NCBI RefSeq assembly: GCF_020089865.1
Contig: NZ_JAIRBM010000015.1
Location: 49,556-113,555, forward strand
DNA: 64,000 bases
DNA from: Microvirga puerhi
GTDB lineage: Bacteria; Pseudomonadota; Alphaproteobacteria; Rhizobiales; Beijerinckiaceae
Direction: 5' to 3'
Below are positions 34,113 through 41,767 of the stretch, piece by piece. Below the pieces are notes generated by a model. It was not told where the DNA came from and did no database searches. It saw only the letters and a program-made list of their open reading frames with translations. The position numbers were made by a program, and so were the translations under genes. Positions within the stretch are counted from its first letter, which is position 1; the number at the start of each line of letters is the position of its first letter.

Positions 34113-35312
34113 TCACGCCTGCGGACGGTCGCGATGCCGCAGACATCCGAGAGCAATCTGGACGATCACCGCCATGGCCGAAGCATAGACTGCAAGCGGC
34201 CAGGCGGTATCGCCGCGCAGCCCGATCACCGCCAACGTTCCGCCGATGCTGACGATCAGGCTCTGGATGCAGAAATACAAAGCCACCGCAGAACCTGCCC
34301 GATCACCGAAATCTGCGAGGGCGCCATTGGCCGCCACCGAGCCCGTGAAGACGATCCCGACCGCCATCACCCACATAGGCGCGACGAAGCTCCAGAAGGA
34401 CGGGCGGCCGAGGACCTGACCGATGCCCAGGAGCGCAGCCCCGATGAGAAGCATCGCCATGCCGCGCACGAGAGTGCCGGAATGGCCCCACCGGGCGACG
34501 AAATGCTTGGCGAAGCGCGTCGTTACAATCATCGCGAAAGCTGCGGTCGCAAAGGCGAGGCTGAATTCCAGCTCCGAATATCCCGCCCTGTCGATGAGCA
34601 CGCGCGGCGCCGTCGAGAAGAACACGAAGAATGTCCCCATGGCGGCGCTGAACCCGAGCGTGTATGTCCAGAACGGAAGGCTGCGGAGAAGCGGCAGGAA
34701 CGAGCCTCGTGTCGGGACGGCCGCAGCGGGCCGGGTTTCATGCCATCGGACCACGGCGTGCAGGAGTGCCGGAACCGTCAGAACGCCCAGCGTGACGAAG
34801 ATCGCGCGCCATCCGAACCTGTCCGCGAGGAGCGCCCCCGCGATGGGCCCGAGGGCCGGCACGAAGGCCAGCATGGCGCTGAACAGGCTGTAGATGACGA
34901 CGCTTTCCGGCCGCTCGGCATAGACGTCGCGCACGGTCGCGAAGGTCGCCACCAGAGCGGCCGATGCTCCGATGGCTTGCAGAAACCGCAGGATGACGAA
35001 CGGGATCGCCGTCGCCGACAGGGCGAGACAGAACGAGGCCGACGCGAACAGCAGCGCGCCGCCGATCAGGACGGGCCGCCGCCCGATGCGGTCGGAGATC
35101 GGCCCAAAGATCATCTGGCCGAGGCCGAGCATGACCATGTAGAGGCTCAACGTCAGCTGCACGACGGCCGGGCTGGTGCCGAGAATGCCCGGCATGGCCG
35201 GGACGACGGGCAAATAGATATCCATCGCCAGCGAGGCGAGAAGATCGAAAGGCGCCATCAGCAGGAGCGCCGTCGGCAGGGAAGTGGCCCACGCGGGGGT
35301 CTTGGAAGACAT
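34113..35312 (-). CDS. CML/Bcr-CflA drug efflux MFS transporter
   Basis: A 399-residue 12-helix exporter with the Bcr/CflA signature: LASLAMDIYLPVVPAMPG at residues 25-42, LTLSLYMVMLGLGQMIFGPI and DRIGRRPVLIGG. This is close in style to chloramphenicol exporters of the CmlA/CmlB group; resistance would have to be tested. The start at 35312 is chosen as the one just before the first helix. It converges with uvrB, 19 bases away. A strong inverted repeat (35390-35420) lies upstream. Confidence 0.9.
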   Translation of the reverse strand: MSSKTPAWATSLPTALLLMAPFDLLASLAMDIYLPVVPAMPGILGTSPAVVQLTLSLYMVMLGLGQMIFGPISDRIGRRPVLIGGALLFASASFCLALSATAIPFVILRFLQAIGASAALVATFATVRDVYAERPESVVIYSLFSAMLAFVPALGPIAGALLADRFGWRAIFVTLGVLTVPALLHAVVRWHETRPAAAVPTRGSFLPLLRSLPFWTYTLGFSAAMGTFFVFFSTAPRVLIDRAGYSELEFSLAFATAAFAMIVTTRFAKHFVARWGHSGTLVRGMAMLLIGAALLGIGQVLGRPSFWSFVAPMWVMAVGIVFTGSVAANGALADFGDRAGSAVALYFCIQSLIVSIGGTLAVIGLRGDTAWPLAVYASAMAVIVQIALGCLRHRDRPQA

Positions 35313-35389
35313 GATGAGGCATCCGCTCAAATGAGAAACATTTGGCGGCGATCTGCCTGTCAGCTGGAGCTGGGATCGGTTCGACAGAC

Positions 35390-35420
35390 GCCGCAACAAC
35401 ACGAAAAGGGTTGTTGCGGC
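35390..35420. promoter_or_regulatory. 11-bp inverted repeat upstream of the exporter
   Basis: GCCGCAACAAC (35390-35400) and GTTGTTGCGGC (35410-35420) are perfect inverse copies around a 9-base loop, about 80 bases before the exporter start. It may be an operator for an unlinked regulator or a leader hairpin. It does not cover the start codon region. Confidence 0.55.
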
Positions 35421-35799
35421 TTACTTGTCCGACGACGGCTCGGCTCCCATGCCACGGCTCCGGGTTGATGCGAAGGTGAAGAGGGCTTGGTGGGTATCAC
35501 GCCGCGGCGGATCGGACAAATCTGGGGCGATATCCGCATGACGGTCGTCCGAAGGCTACCGGCTCGCTGGTTGTTATAAGGCTACGGCGCAGACCGCGAT
35601 GTGCCTTTGCCCCCCCGCAGATGCCCTCTCCGCTCGACGCAAGGGCATGGTGGGCGGAAGCTGAAGGGCGGGGGCGATGAATACCTAAGCTCCTTGCTTT
35701 GAGCGCAAACCCAGTACCTAAGAAGATATCGGGGATAACCCTAAGAGAGGAATTGCAATATTTTTGCCCTCAGCAGCTTCAAGTTATTAGCTTCTAGAC
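35421..35799. other. junction between exporter and AT-rich cassette
   Basis: No intact gene. It holds the uvrB 3' remnant (35631-35665) and then a change to AT-rich sequence. TACCTAAG occurs at 35682 and 35715, and CCCTAAG at 35739, as short direct repeats near the compositional boundary. No integrase or transposase is present. Confidence 0.5.
35631..35665 (+). pseudogene. remnant of a duplicated uvrB 3' end
   Basis: These 35 bases match uvrB 34034-34068 at 31 positions. The match keeps the reading frame: the copy reads [12 protein letters not shown] where UvrB reads [12 protein letters not shown], and two of the four changes are silent third-position changes. It is therefore a decayed coding duplicate, lying beyond the exporter gene and immediately before the foreign cassette. 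Confidence 0.7.
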
Positions 35800-36960
35800 C
35801 TACAACTCATCAAATGTGAGTTGCTCGTATCTAGGTTGACTGACGCGGCGAGGAAGCTTTGTTCCGGCACGCTCCGCTAGTTCAGCCACCACCATGGTTA
35901 TGTGATGCGTTGTATTCACTTTTCGCCAAGTTGTAGAGTTCCCAGGGCCCCCTTCTCCTCGACTACAGTTGTAAATAAAATCATCAGCGTCTGAAAACTC
36001 TGCCCCGTAGAAATCACCAGATGATACAATTCCACGCGCAACAGATCTTATAGTTCCGTCACAAATGACAGCACCCTCACTATCAAGCTGCGCAGGTCCG
36101 CCACGGACAATAAGCCACTCGTCCTTTAACGTATATCTGAGATGAGGAATAGCCGCTCTACCCTTTCCACCAAAGGAAAATTTAGCAGAATCTGCTGAGA
36201 AGTCCCCGTAATATACTTGTCCTACAAGTTCGGGGTCCTTAGACATCAAATTAAGCCAACAGATCCATTCATTCCGCGGGTGCCGAACTGCACCATTCTT
36301 TGGCGCAGGGTTAGCCTCAGGATAATGAGTTCCTGTAAATATTATTCGGCGCCAAGTCCCTATATTTTGAGCATTATGAACCAACTCCAAAACTGTGTCA
36401 GAAACCATTTCCGGACTGTCCAAAGATAGATCGGACAAATCCAGGATTAAAACCGTCTCACTCGGCTTGACGCCGAGGCTCAAAAGCAATCTTTGGCTGC
36501 GTGTAGCAACAGCAGCATCTGCCAAATCAGCAAGAGCAAGGCGCAAACACATACCGGTATTATACTTCCGCAGAACAATACCGACACCACGACACTCTTC
36601 GGAATGTGCATTCAACCCAAGACATGGCATTGCCATGCCGTGAGCGCGAGCAATCACGTCATATAACTCAGGTAACCAGACTCCTGCAGCCTCGCCTCCC
36701 AATGTATCCCTAAGAAAGCGGTGATCAACAATGCATGGCCTAAGCCTCCAGTGCTTCCCTATACGCGCACCGTGCTCATTGATTAGTTCTTCCTTTTTTA
36801 AATGACGGCGCAATTCTGGGTCAGGATCATCTGGTGGAGGTAAGACCAGATATGGCAACACAAAGTCCTTAACTTCATTGGCCAATGATTCAAGGCCTGT
36901 ATACTCGCCCTTCTTGAGGCGCAGCACGGGGGTATAATGTGTGGTCTCGATAGGAAGCAT
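35800..36960 (-). CDS. T4 beta-family protein
   Basis: A 386-residue protein resembling the phage T4 beta-protein family (PF14350) by its start (YTPVLRLKKGEYTGLESLAN), the central ETVLILDLSDLSLDSPEMV, IGTWRRIIFTGTHYPE and FSADSAKFSFGGKGRAAIPHLRYT. The biochemical function is unknown; relatives occur in phages and mobile regions. Its ATG follows directly on the TAA of the peptidase gene, so both are in one operon. The low GC content sets it apart from its surroundings. Confidence 0.75.
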   Translation of the reverse strand: MLPIETTHYTPVLRLKKGEYTGLESLANEVKDFVLPYLVLPPPDDPDPELRRHLKKEELINEHGARIGKHWRLRPCIVDHRFLRDTLGGEAAGVWLPELYDVIARAHGMAMPCLGLNAHSEECRGVGIVLRKYNTGMCLRLALADLADAAVATRSQRLLLSLGVKPSETVLILDLSDLSLDSPEMVSDTVLELVHNAQNIGTWRRIIFTGTHYPEANPAPKNGAVRHPRNEWICWLNLMSKDPELVGQVYYGDFSADSAKFSFGGKGRAAIPHLRYTLKDEWLIVRGGPAQLDSEGAVICDGTIRSVARGIVSSGDFYGAEFSDADDFIYNCSRGEGGPGNSTTWRKVNTTHHITMVVAELAERAGTKLPRRVSQPRYEQLTFDEL

Positions 36961-38238
36961 TTAGTCTGGCCTTTCTTCCATAACGCGGTTACCAAGCAGC
37001 CATTTCCTTACTCCACCCTGTCCAGTGTAGTTGCTGAACAGGTTGAATCCTCGCTCTCGTCTTATCCTACCAACAACAATGGCAGGATTTATGCTAAGTC
37101 CAGCAGCGAACTTCTGCACAGGTTCAATTGTCTTTGAAAAGCGCGCAGGTGACGTGCGCCATAGTTCTTTAGGTATTAAAGCATCCTCGGCGAACTGATC
37201 TGCCTCAACCTCTAATTTTCCTCCTCGATTAGCATCAAGATCATCGAAGAAGCCGTCCTGCAAACCTTGCCCATAATGAAGGAATATATGTCCTAATTCA
37301 TGAAGTAGCGTGAACCAGAAATTATCCTCACGATCATGTCTGAGAGTAAGACCAATTACTGGCTTATCCTCTACTAAGAACGCTGCGCCGTCGATATTTA
37401 AACCAGGGAGCTGAGGCTCAATCTCGATAGCGATTCCTCGCTGTTGAACTAAATTGATAGCTTGCTTTACTCCATCTGCACGCGAACTTAGGCGAACTAA
37501 GTCGCGTATCCACGACACATCAATAAAATCAAATTCCTTTTTGATCCGAAGTTGCGACTTAGCAAGTTCGACAATTCTCGCCTTCCATAACTTTAAACTA
37601 TTTTCGTCTATTTTCTTAGAAATTGTCGATCTAAAGAGAGCATGGCCGGCGGTTTTTCCAAGATTTCGAGCTACGAATTCATCAAATATCTGCAGAATCT
37701 TTGCTGGCGACTGACTTTTATCAATTTCAAGCCAACCGCGTTCACGAATTGCTTTAATCAGCGCAGAAGATGGTTTAACGAGGATTTCCTCGCGCTCATC
37801 ACTGTCCAGAGACGCTATGTTTGCAGAAACATCAACCCGCAAAACCTCCAATACACGCTTATAGCTACTAAGCTTTATAGAGGAATAGCGTTCCGATTCA
37901 TATCTTTGAATTTGCTGTTCTTTCAGGCCAAGTTTTTCTGCCAGCTGCTTCTGAGATAGGCCGCGAGAAATACGCCCAACGATCGGGAGGAGGCCCAAGT
38001 CATCATTTTTCTCAAGAAAGGGCCTAGCCGAGGAATCAGTTTTCAGCCGCTCATAGCTGGCGATTTCAGCTTCTAGAGCTTCGATTGCCTTACCAATACC
38101 AGTGCGTTGCGCATCAATAGTTTCGGGCGAGAATCCAACCCTTACAGCATCCCAAATTGTGGGTGCATCAAGCGTTTGCTGAAGCTTTAGAAGACGGGAT
38201 TTTGCTTTTCGATAATCTCGTTCATTTAGGATGATCAT
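36961..38238 (-). CDS. XRE-ImmA/IrrE zinc peptidase
   Basis: A 425-residue two-domain protein. An N-terminal coiled region is followed by an XRE helix-turn-helix (about 86-135; GLSQKQLAEKLGLKEQQIQR) and a C-terminal ImmA/IrrE metallopeptidase with HELGH at 313-317 and the third ligand Glu345 in EVEADQFAEDALIP. Such proteins cleave repressors to relieve repression or act in toxin-antitoxin/defence systems. The ATG at 38238 is preferred to a TTG at 38259, because the latter lies inside a palindrome. The gene follows a small XRE gene and precedes the beta-family gene. Confidence 0.88.
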   Translation of the reverse strand: MIILNERDYRKAKSRLLKLQQTLDAPTIWDAVRVGFSPETIDAQRTGIGKAIEALEAEIASYERLKTDSSARPFLEKNDDLGLLPIVGRISRGLSQKQLAEKLGLKEQQIQRYESERYSSIKLSSYKRVLEVLRVDVSANIASLDSDEREEILVKPSSALIKAIRERGWLEIDKSQSPAKILQIFDEFVARNLGKTAGHALFRSTISKKIDENSLKLWKARIVELAKSQLRIKKEFDFIDVSWIRDLVRLSSRADGVKQAINLVQQRGIAIEIEPQLPGLNIDGAAFLVEDKPVIGLTLRHDREDNFWFTLLHELGHIFLHYGQGLQDGFFDDLDANRGGKLEVEADQFAEDALIPKELWRTSPARFSKTIEPVQKFAAGLSINPAIVVGRIRRERGFNLFSNYTGQGGVRKWLLGNRVMEERPD

Positions 38239-38250
38239 AGGATCATATAT

Positions 38251-38270
38251 ACACAACAAAAATGTTGTGT
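38251..38270. promoter_or_regulatory. perfect palindrome between the XRE and peptidase genes
   Basis: ACACAACA and TGTTGTGT around AAAA, touching the XRE stop codon and ending 13 bases before the peptidase ATG. Between it and the ATG the minus strand has TATATATG, a possible -10. It is a likely operator for one of the two XRE proteins, or an mRNA hairpin in the operon. Confidence 0.6.
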
Positions 38271-38518
38271 CAACTGATTGGCTTTGACTCGACCAGCCTC
38301 TTGATCAAGATGCTTGGCTCAAGCTTTAGCGCTTCAGCCACCTCTAAGAATTCGATCACATCTAACCGCCGCTCGCCGCCCTCGTACTTTGCCACGAACG
38401 ACTGCGGTTTTCCTAAACGCTCAGCGACCTCCACTTGCGTGAGACCTGCCTTCTTCCGCGCTTCGATCAGCAATTCGCACAAGCGCTGGTGCTGCTGGGT
38501 ATAGATCGTCTTTTGCAT
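38270..38518 (-). CDS. small XRE-family repressor
   Basis: An 82-residue protein that is mostly one helix-turn-helix: LCELLIEARKKAGLTQVEVA, ERLGKPQSFVAKYEGGERRL, then LDVIEFLEVAEALKLEP. The ATG at 38518 begins the folded part; a start at 38560 is also open. It is the first gene of the AT-rich three-gene operon and the likely autoregulator (antitoxin-like or immunity repressor). Repeat operators lie on both sides of it. Confidence 0.88.
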   Translation of the reverse strand: MQKTIYTQQHQRLCELLIEARKKAGLTQVEVAERLGKPQSFVAKYEGGERRLDVIEFLEVAEALKLEPSILIKRLVESKPIS

Positions 38519-38561
38519 CGGCTGCCCTGCCCCGACAGCCGGATTATTTTTTGTTCGCAAT

Positions 38562-38591
38562 TATCCCGTTTTAGGATATTTTGGAGTATCC
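38562..38591. promoter_or_regulatory. TATCC/GGATA operator array before the XRE gene
   Basis: Three half-sites, TATCC (38562), GGATA (38574) and TATCC (38587), are spaced 12 and 13 bases apart, giving two overlapping dyads. On the minus strand GATAAT (38563-38558) is a -10 candidate inside the array. It fits autoregulation by the small XRE protein. Confidence 0.5.
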
Positions 38592-38612
38592 GCCGCTTTC
38601 AACCAAGAGCCC

Positions 38613-38852
38613 ATGCCACCCTCCTGGAAACACTCCCGCGAAGCCGCGCTCTGGCGGCGTCTGGCGCCCGCCGAGGCCTCGCGGGTGTTGCGGCAGGCCT
38701 ATGGCGACGGAGCCGGGGCGGAGGTGCTGTTGCGGGCGTTTCTCGCGGAGCGGGACGGAGAGCGGGAGGCGGTGCGGTTCTGGCTCGCGGTGCACGCGAG
38801 GCTGACGGAGACGGCGACTCCTGACAGGAGTGTTGGCTTGCCTTTGGGTTGA
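38613..38852 (+). CDS. small conserved hypothetical protein
   Basis: A 79-residue helical, Arg/Ala/Glu-rich protein: REAALWRRLAPAEASRVLRQ, AEVLLRAFLAERDGEREAVR, then FWLAVHARLTE. Its GC-rich codon use is that of the host, so it marks the right flank of the AT-rich cassette. The family seems to be restricted to alphaproteobacteria; no function is known. The ribosome-binding site is weak. Confidence 0.6.
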   Translation: MPPSWKHSREAALWRRLAPAEASRVLRQAYGDGAGAEVLLRAFLAERDGEREAVRFWLAVHARLTETATPDRSVGLPLG

Positions 38853-38878
38853 ACAACCTCGGCACAAAGTCGCTTCCA

Positions 38879-39052
38879 CTGTCATTCCGGGGCGCCGCAG
38901 GCGAGCCCGACCCGAAGGGCCACGCGAAGCGGGGAAACCCATAACCGCTGACGATGCAGGACAGAAAGCAGCGATTGCTATTGTGCCCTCTCCTTCAACG
39001 CCGGTGTCTATGGGTTCCGGGCCCGGCCCATAGGGCCGTCCCGGAATGACGG
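38879..39052. repeat. second MITE/REP-like element
   Basis: Left arm GTCATTCCGGGGCGCC ... GGCGAGCCCG and GAAACCCATAACC; right arm CTATGGGTTCCGGGCCCGG ... CCCGGAATGAC. The arms and parts of the interior match the element at 3311-3458 in inverted orientation, so they are one family. The left arm carries extra bases (CCCGAAGGGCCACGCGAAGC). No gene is seen inside. Confidence 0.8.
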
Positions 39053-39108
39053 GTGGTGACAAAGGGTGTTCCGGGGAGGGTACGGGCCCGGCAGAGTGTT
39101 CGCGCGCC

Positions 39109-39396
39109 TCACCCCGCCTGGGTCGCCAGAATCCCGGCCACCACCGAGCCCAGGAAGGTGAGGATGATCGCGGCGGTGGCAAGCGCCCGCGCGAGGAAGA
39201 GCCCGGCGCGGCGGGCATCGGCGTACCAGCCTGCGAGGTTGCGCCATTGCCAGTAGAGGGAGAGCGTCCAATCCTGCCGGTAGGGCCGGTTCTCGCGGCG
39301 GCAGATGTCCCAGACGATCCGGTCGTTGACCCGGTAGAACGCCACAGAGGCGGCTCCGAACAGCAGAAGGCCCAGCAATCCCAGCCTTGCGATCAT
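39109..39396 (-). CDS. small membrane protein, hypothetical
   Basis: A 95-residue protein with two hydrophobic segments (LGLLGLLLFGAASVAFY near the start and ALATAAIILTFLGSVVAGIL at the end) and a Trp/Arg-rich central loop (RQDWTLSLYWQWRNLAGWY). GGAG lies seven bases before the ATG at 39396. No family is recognised. It ends 54 bases before the histidine kinase gene, in the same orientation as it and downstream of it. Confidence 0.6.
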   Translation of the reverse strand: MIARLGLLGLLLFGAASVAFYRVNDRIVWDICRRENRPYRQDWTLSLYWQWRNLAGWYADARRAGLFLARALATAAIILTFLGSVVAGILATQAG

Positions 39397-39450
39397 GCCA
39401 CGCTCCGGCTCGTTTCGCGCCAACCATGATGGCGAGTGGCCGGGACGGTT

Positions 39451-40809
39451 TTAGGGCGGGAGCACCCTGCCCTCTTCCGGTCCTGTCTCCAGGGGGAAGC
39501 GGATCGTGCAGGTGAGGCCCGCGGGGTCGAAGTTGCGATCGAGTTCGCCGCCGAGCTCGCTGCGGATGCTGCGCTCCATGAGCTTCGAGCCGAAGCCGAG
39601 GCGCTTCGGCGGCGTCACCGGCGGCCCGCCTCGCTCCTCCCAGTCGAGGGCGAGCCATGTCTGGCCATCCGGCTTTCGTACGGTCCGCCAGGCGATGACG
39701 AGGCGGCCCTCCGGCCGGGAGAGCGCGCCGTATTTCGCCGCGTTGGTGGCGAGTTCGTGCAGGGCGAGGCCGAAGCCTAATGCCTGCTGCGGCTTCAGCC
39801 GCACCGGAGGTCCGGAGGCGTGGACGCGCCCGCCTGCGAGACCGCCGAAGGGCATCATCTCGGCGGCGATGAGTTCGATCAGGGAGGCGCTTTCCCACAA
39901 TTCGCGGGTCAGGATGTTGTGGGTCGCCGAAAGGGCCAGGAGGCGCGCCTCGAAGGCCTCCTGAAACTCGTCGAGGGTGCGGCTGCCGCGCCGCGTATGC
40001 ATCGCCAGCGATTGCACCACCGCGAGGGTGTTCTTCACCCGGTGGTTCAGCTCCTGCACCAGCAGGGTCTGGCGCTGCTGGGCGCGCTTGCGGTCCGTGA
40101 CTTCCAGGCAGGCGCCGACCATGGCGTCGGGCTGGCCGCCGGGATCGCGGATCATCCGGCTGCGGACATACATCCAGCGGAGGTTTCCGTCCGGGCCGAG
40201 GAAGCGGAATTCGAATTCGGTCGGCCGTCCGGTGGCGAGCGCCTCGGCGATGACCTTGTCGATCGTCGCCCGGTCGTCCTCATGGACGAGCTGGCTGAAA
40301 TCGGCCTGCGTCCGTGGCGCCTCGTCAGGGTCGAGGCCGAAGAGACGCACCAGGGCCGGGTCCCATTCCAACGTGTCGGTGCGGACGTCCCAGCGCCAGG
40401 TGCCGGCCCCGGATGCGTCGAGGGAGGCGAGAAGCTTCTCCTGAGCCAGCTGCAGGCGACCGATGGTGGCCCGCAAGGAGGATGCAGCGCCCACTGCGAT
40501 CCCGCCGCAGAGGAGATAGATCCCGAACGCCACAGCGGCGGCCGGTGCCCCTGGCAGAGCGCCGTGAAAGAAGACCGGAAATGCCGCCGCCGCAACGGCT
40601 CCGAACAGGAGTGTCAACGTCCCGGCAACGCCGCCGCCGAAGACGGCGGTGATGAGCACGGCGGGATAGAGGGTGATGTATGGAACCCTGTCACCCAGCA
40701 CAGGATCGAGGGCATAGCGGGCGATGATGGCCAGCGCGACCGCCGCGACGGCCATGACCACGGCCTTAGGTCGCGAGGTTCGGTGAAGCTCTGTGAAGCG
40801 GCTCAGCAC
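39451..40809 (-). CDS. HWE-family sensor histidine kinase
   Basis: About 452 residues: an N-terminal DUF4118-like membrane part with four hydrophobic segments (VVMAVAAVALAIIARYAL onward), a PAS domain (LLASLDASGAGTWRWDV through ACLEVTDRKRAQ), and an HWE/HisKA2 kinase with the phospho-accepting His in VQELNHRVKNTLAVVQSL and N-box LALHELATNAAKYGAL. The GTG at 40809 has GGAAAGG six bases upstream; a start at 40893 is possible. HWE kinases often feed the PhyR-NepR-EcfG stress cascade, whose nepR-ecfG genes are 0.7 kb away. Confidence 0.9.
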   Translation of the reverse strand: MLSRFTELHRTSRPKAVVMAVAAVALAIIARYALDPVLGDRVPYITLYPAVLITAVFGGGVAGTLTLLFGAVAAAAFPVFFHGALPGAPAAAVAFGIYLLCGGIAVGAASSLRATIGRLQLAQEKLLASLDASGAGTWRWDVRTDTLEWDPALVRLFGLDPDEAPRTQADFSQLVHEDDRATIDKVIAEALATGRPTEFEFRFLGPDGNLRWMYVRSRMIRDPGGQPDAMVGACLEVTDRKRAQQRQTLLVQELNHRVKNTLAVVQSLAMHTRRGSRTLDEFQEAFEARLLALSATHNILTRELWESASLIELIAAEMMPFGGLAGGRVHASGPPVRLKPQQALGFGLALHELATNAAKYGALSRPEGRLVIAWRTVRKPDGQTWLALDWEERGGPPVTPPKRLGFGSKLMERSIRSELGGELDRNFDPAGLTCTIRFPLETGPEEGRVLPP

Positions 40810-41044
40810 GCTCGACCTTTCCGGCGCGGAGAAGCCGTGTTCACAACGGGATGGGGTGTCCTCGCCGCGAGGATGCCTCGGCCGCGAGTCCATGCGATGG
40901 GCCGCGGCGGAGACCGGAGTGCGATGGGTGCCGACCCACGCGGCAGCCCACGGAGGGCGAAAAGGCGAGAGACGGGCATGGACCGAATTCCGGGACTAAG
41001 AAGAACGCCGCCGGTCGGTCCAGGTTCAGCTCTCCTTCCGAGAT

Positions 41045-41068
41045 GTGCGACCGGCGGACCGGTCGCAC
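41045..41068. terminator. hairpin downstream of the DUF3309 gene
   Basis: GTGCGACCGG and CCGGTCGCAC form a perfect 10-bp stem around CGGA, 22 bases after the DUF3309 stop. The T-rich side (GTTTCTT) is on the plus strand, where no gene precedes it, so it is labelled without strand. Confidence 0.5.
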
Positions 41069-41089
41069 GTTTCTTCGCGCAGCTTTTCG

Positions 41090-41248
41090 TCAGATTCGGC
41101 CCATCAACAGCAGGATGATGAAGATCACCAGGATGACGCCGAGAATGCCGCTCGGGCCGTAGCCCCAGCCGCGGCTGTAGGGCCATGCCGGCACGGCGCC
41201 GAGGAGGAGCAGGATGACGATGATGAGGAGAATGGTGCTTAATGCCAT
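41090..41248 (-). CDS. DUF3309 small membrane protein
   Basis: A 52-residue protein of the DUF3309 family: a first hydrophobic helix (LSTILLIIVILLLLGAVPAW), the conserved WPYSRGWGYGPSG, and a second helix (ILGVILVIFIILLLMGRI). Function unknown; members are often linked to stress response. An EcfG-like promoter (41397-41373) precedes it, and it is divergent from nepR-ecfG. Confidence 0.9.
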   Translation of the reverse strand: MALSTILLIIVILLLLGAVPAWPYSRGWGYGPSGILGVILVIFIILLLMGRI

Positions 41249-41372
41249 TTTGATATGTCCTTGACCCGTTTTGAGCCGCACCGTTTCCACCAAGGCCGGC
41301 GCGACCGTTACTGCCTTGCGCCCCTTGCAACCCACAGCACGCTTTGGGTTCACGAGAGGCATCGATGAAGGA

Positions 41373-41397
41373 AACTTGACGGTAAGGATTAAGTTCC
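41373..41397 (-). promoter_or_regulatory. EcfG-like promoter of the DUF3309 gene
   Basis: On the minus strand, GGAAC (41397-41393), 16 bases, AGTT (41376-41373). It matches the stress consensus except for the first -10 base. The leader would be about 118 bases, longer than for the other sites. Confidence 0.5.
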
Positions 41398-41438
41398 GAA
41401 ACGCTTTCCGGGGACGGTGGGAATTGCCGTTTCGCATG

Positions 41439-41464
41439 GGAACGATCCGTGGAACCTCGGCGTT
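41439..41464 (+). promoter_or_regulatory. EcfG promoter of nepR-ecfG
   Basis: GGAAC (41439-41443), 17 bases, CGTT (41461-41464), a full consensus match. It ends 60 bases before the nepR start and implies autoregulation of the stress sigma factor, as known in other alphaproteobacteria. Confidence 0.85.
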
Positions 41465-41524
41465 GAACCTCCGGCGATTGGGTGCCGCCATGAGTGCGAC
41501 CCGTCTTGGAGTTCACGGAGTCGC

Positions 41525-41767
41525 ATGGATCAGGATGGCCCAATGAAAGCAAAGAACCGCAAGGATTTACCTTATGATGAACTGGAGCCCGTTCCAGGCA
41601 TGAAGCACGCCTCGCCTGCGCTGACACGCTCCGTCCAGGCCCAACTGGGCATGCGGCTGCGGCAGTTCTACGAGAGTCTGGCGCTCGGTGAGACACCCGT
41701 TCCAGATCGCTTCATTGAAATCATCAACCGCCTCGATCAAGGGGTGCCGGAGAAGCAGCAATCATGA
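41525..41767 (+). CDS. nepR: anti-sigma factor NepR
   Basis: An 80-residue NepR: the conserved core LTRSVQAQLGMRLRQFYESL is followed by PVPDRFIEIINRLD. It binds EcfG until phosphorylated PhyR takes it away. GGAG stands five bases before the ATG at 41525; the in-frame ATG at 41543 is an alternative. The stop overlaps the ecfG start (ATGA), giving matched synthesis of anti-sigma and sigma. phyR, usually next door, is not in the window. Confidence 0.93.
   Translation: MDQDGPMKAKNRKDLPYDELEPVPGMKHASPALTRSVQAQLGMRLRQFYESLALGETPVPDRFIEIINRLDQGVPEKQQS

Noticed and set aside
35313..35420. A cmlA-type attenuator with leader peptide
   Set aside because: No short leader frame with a ribosome-binding site overlapping the hairpin, and the hairpin does not mask the exporter start.
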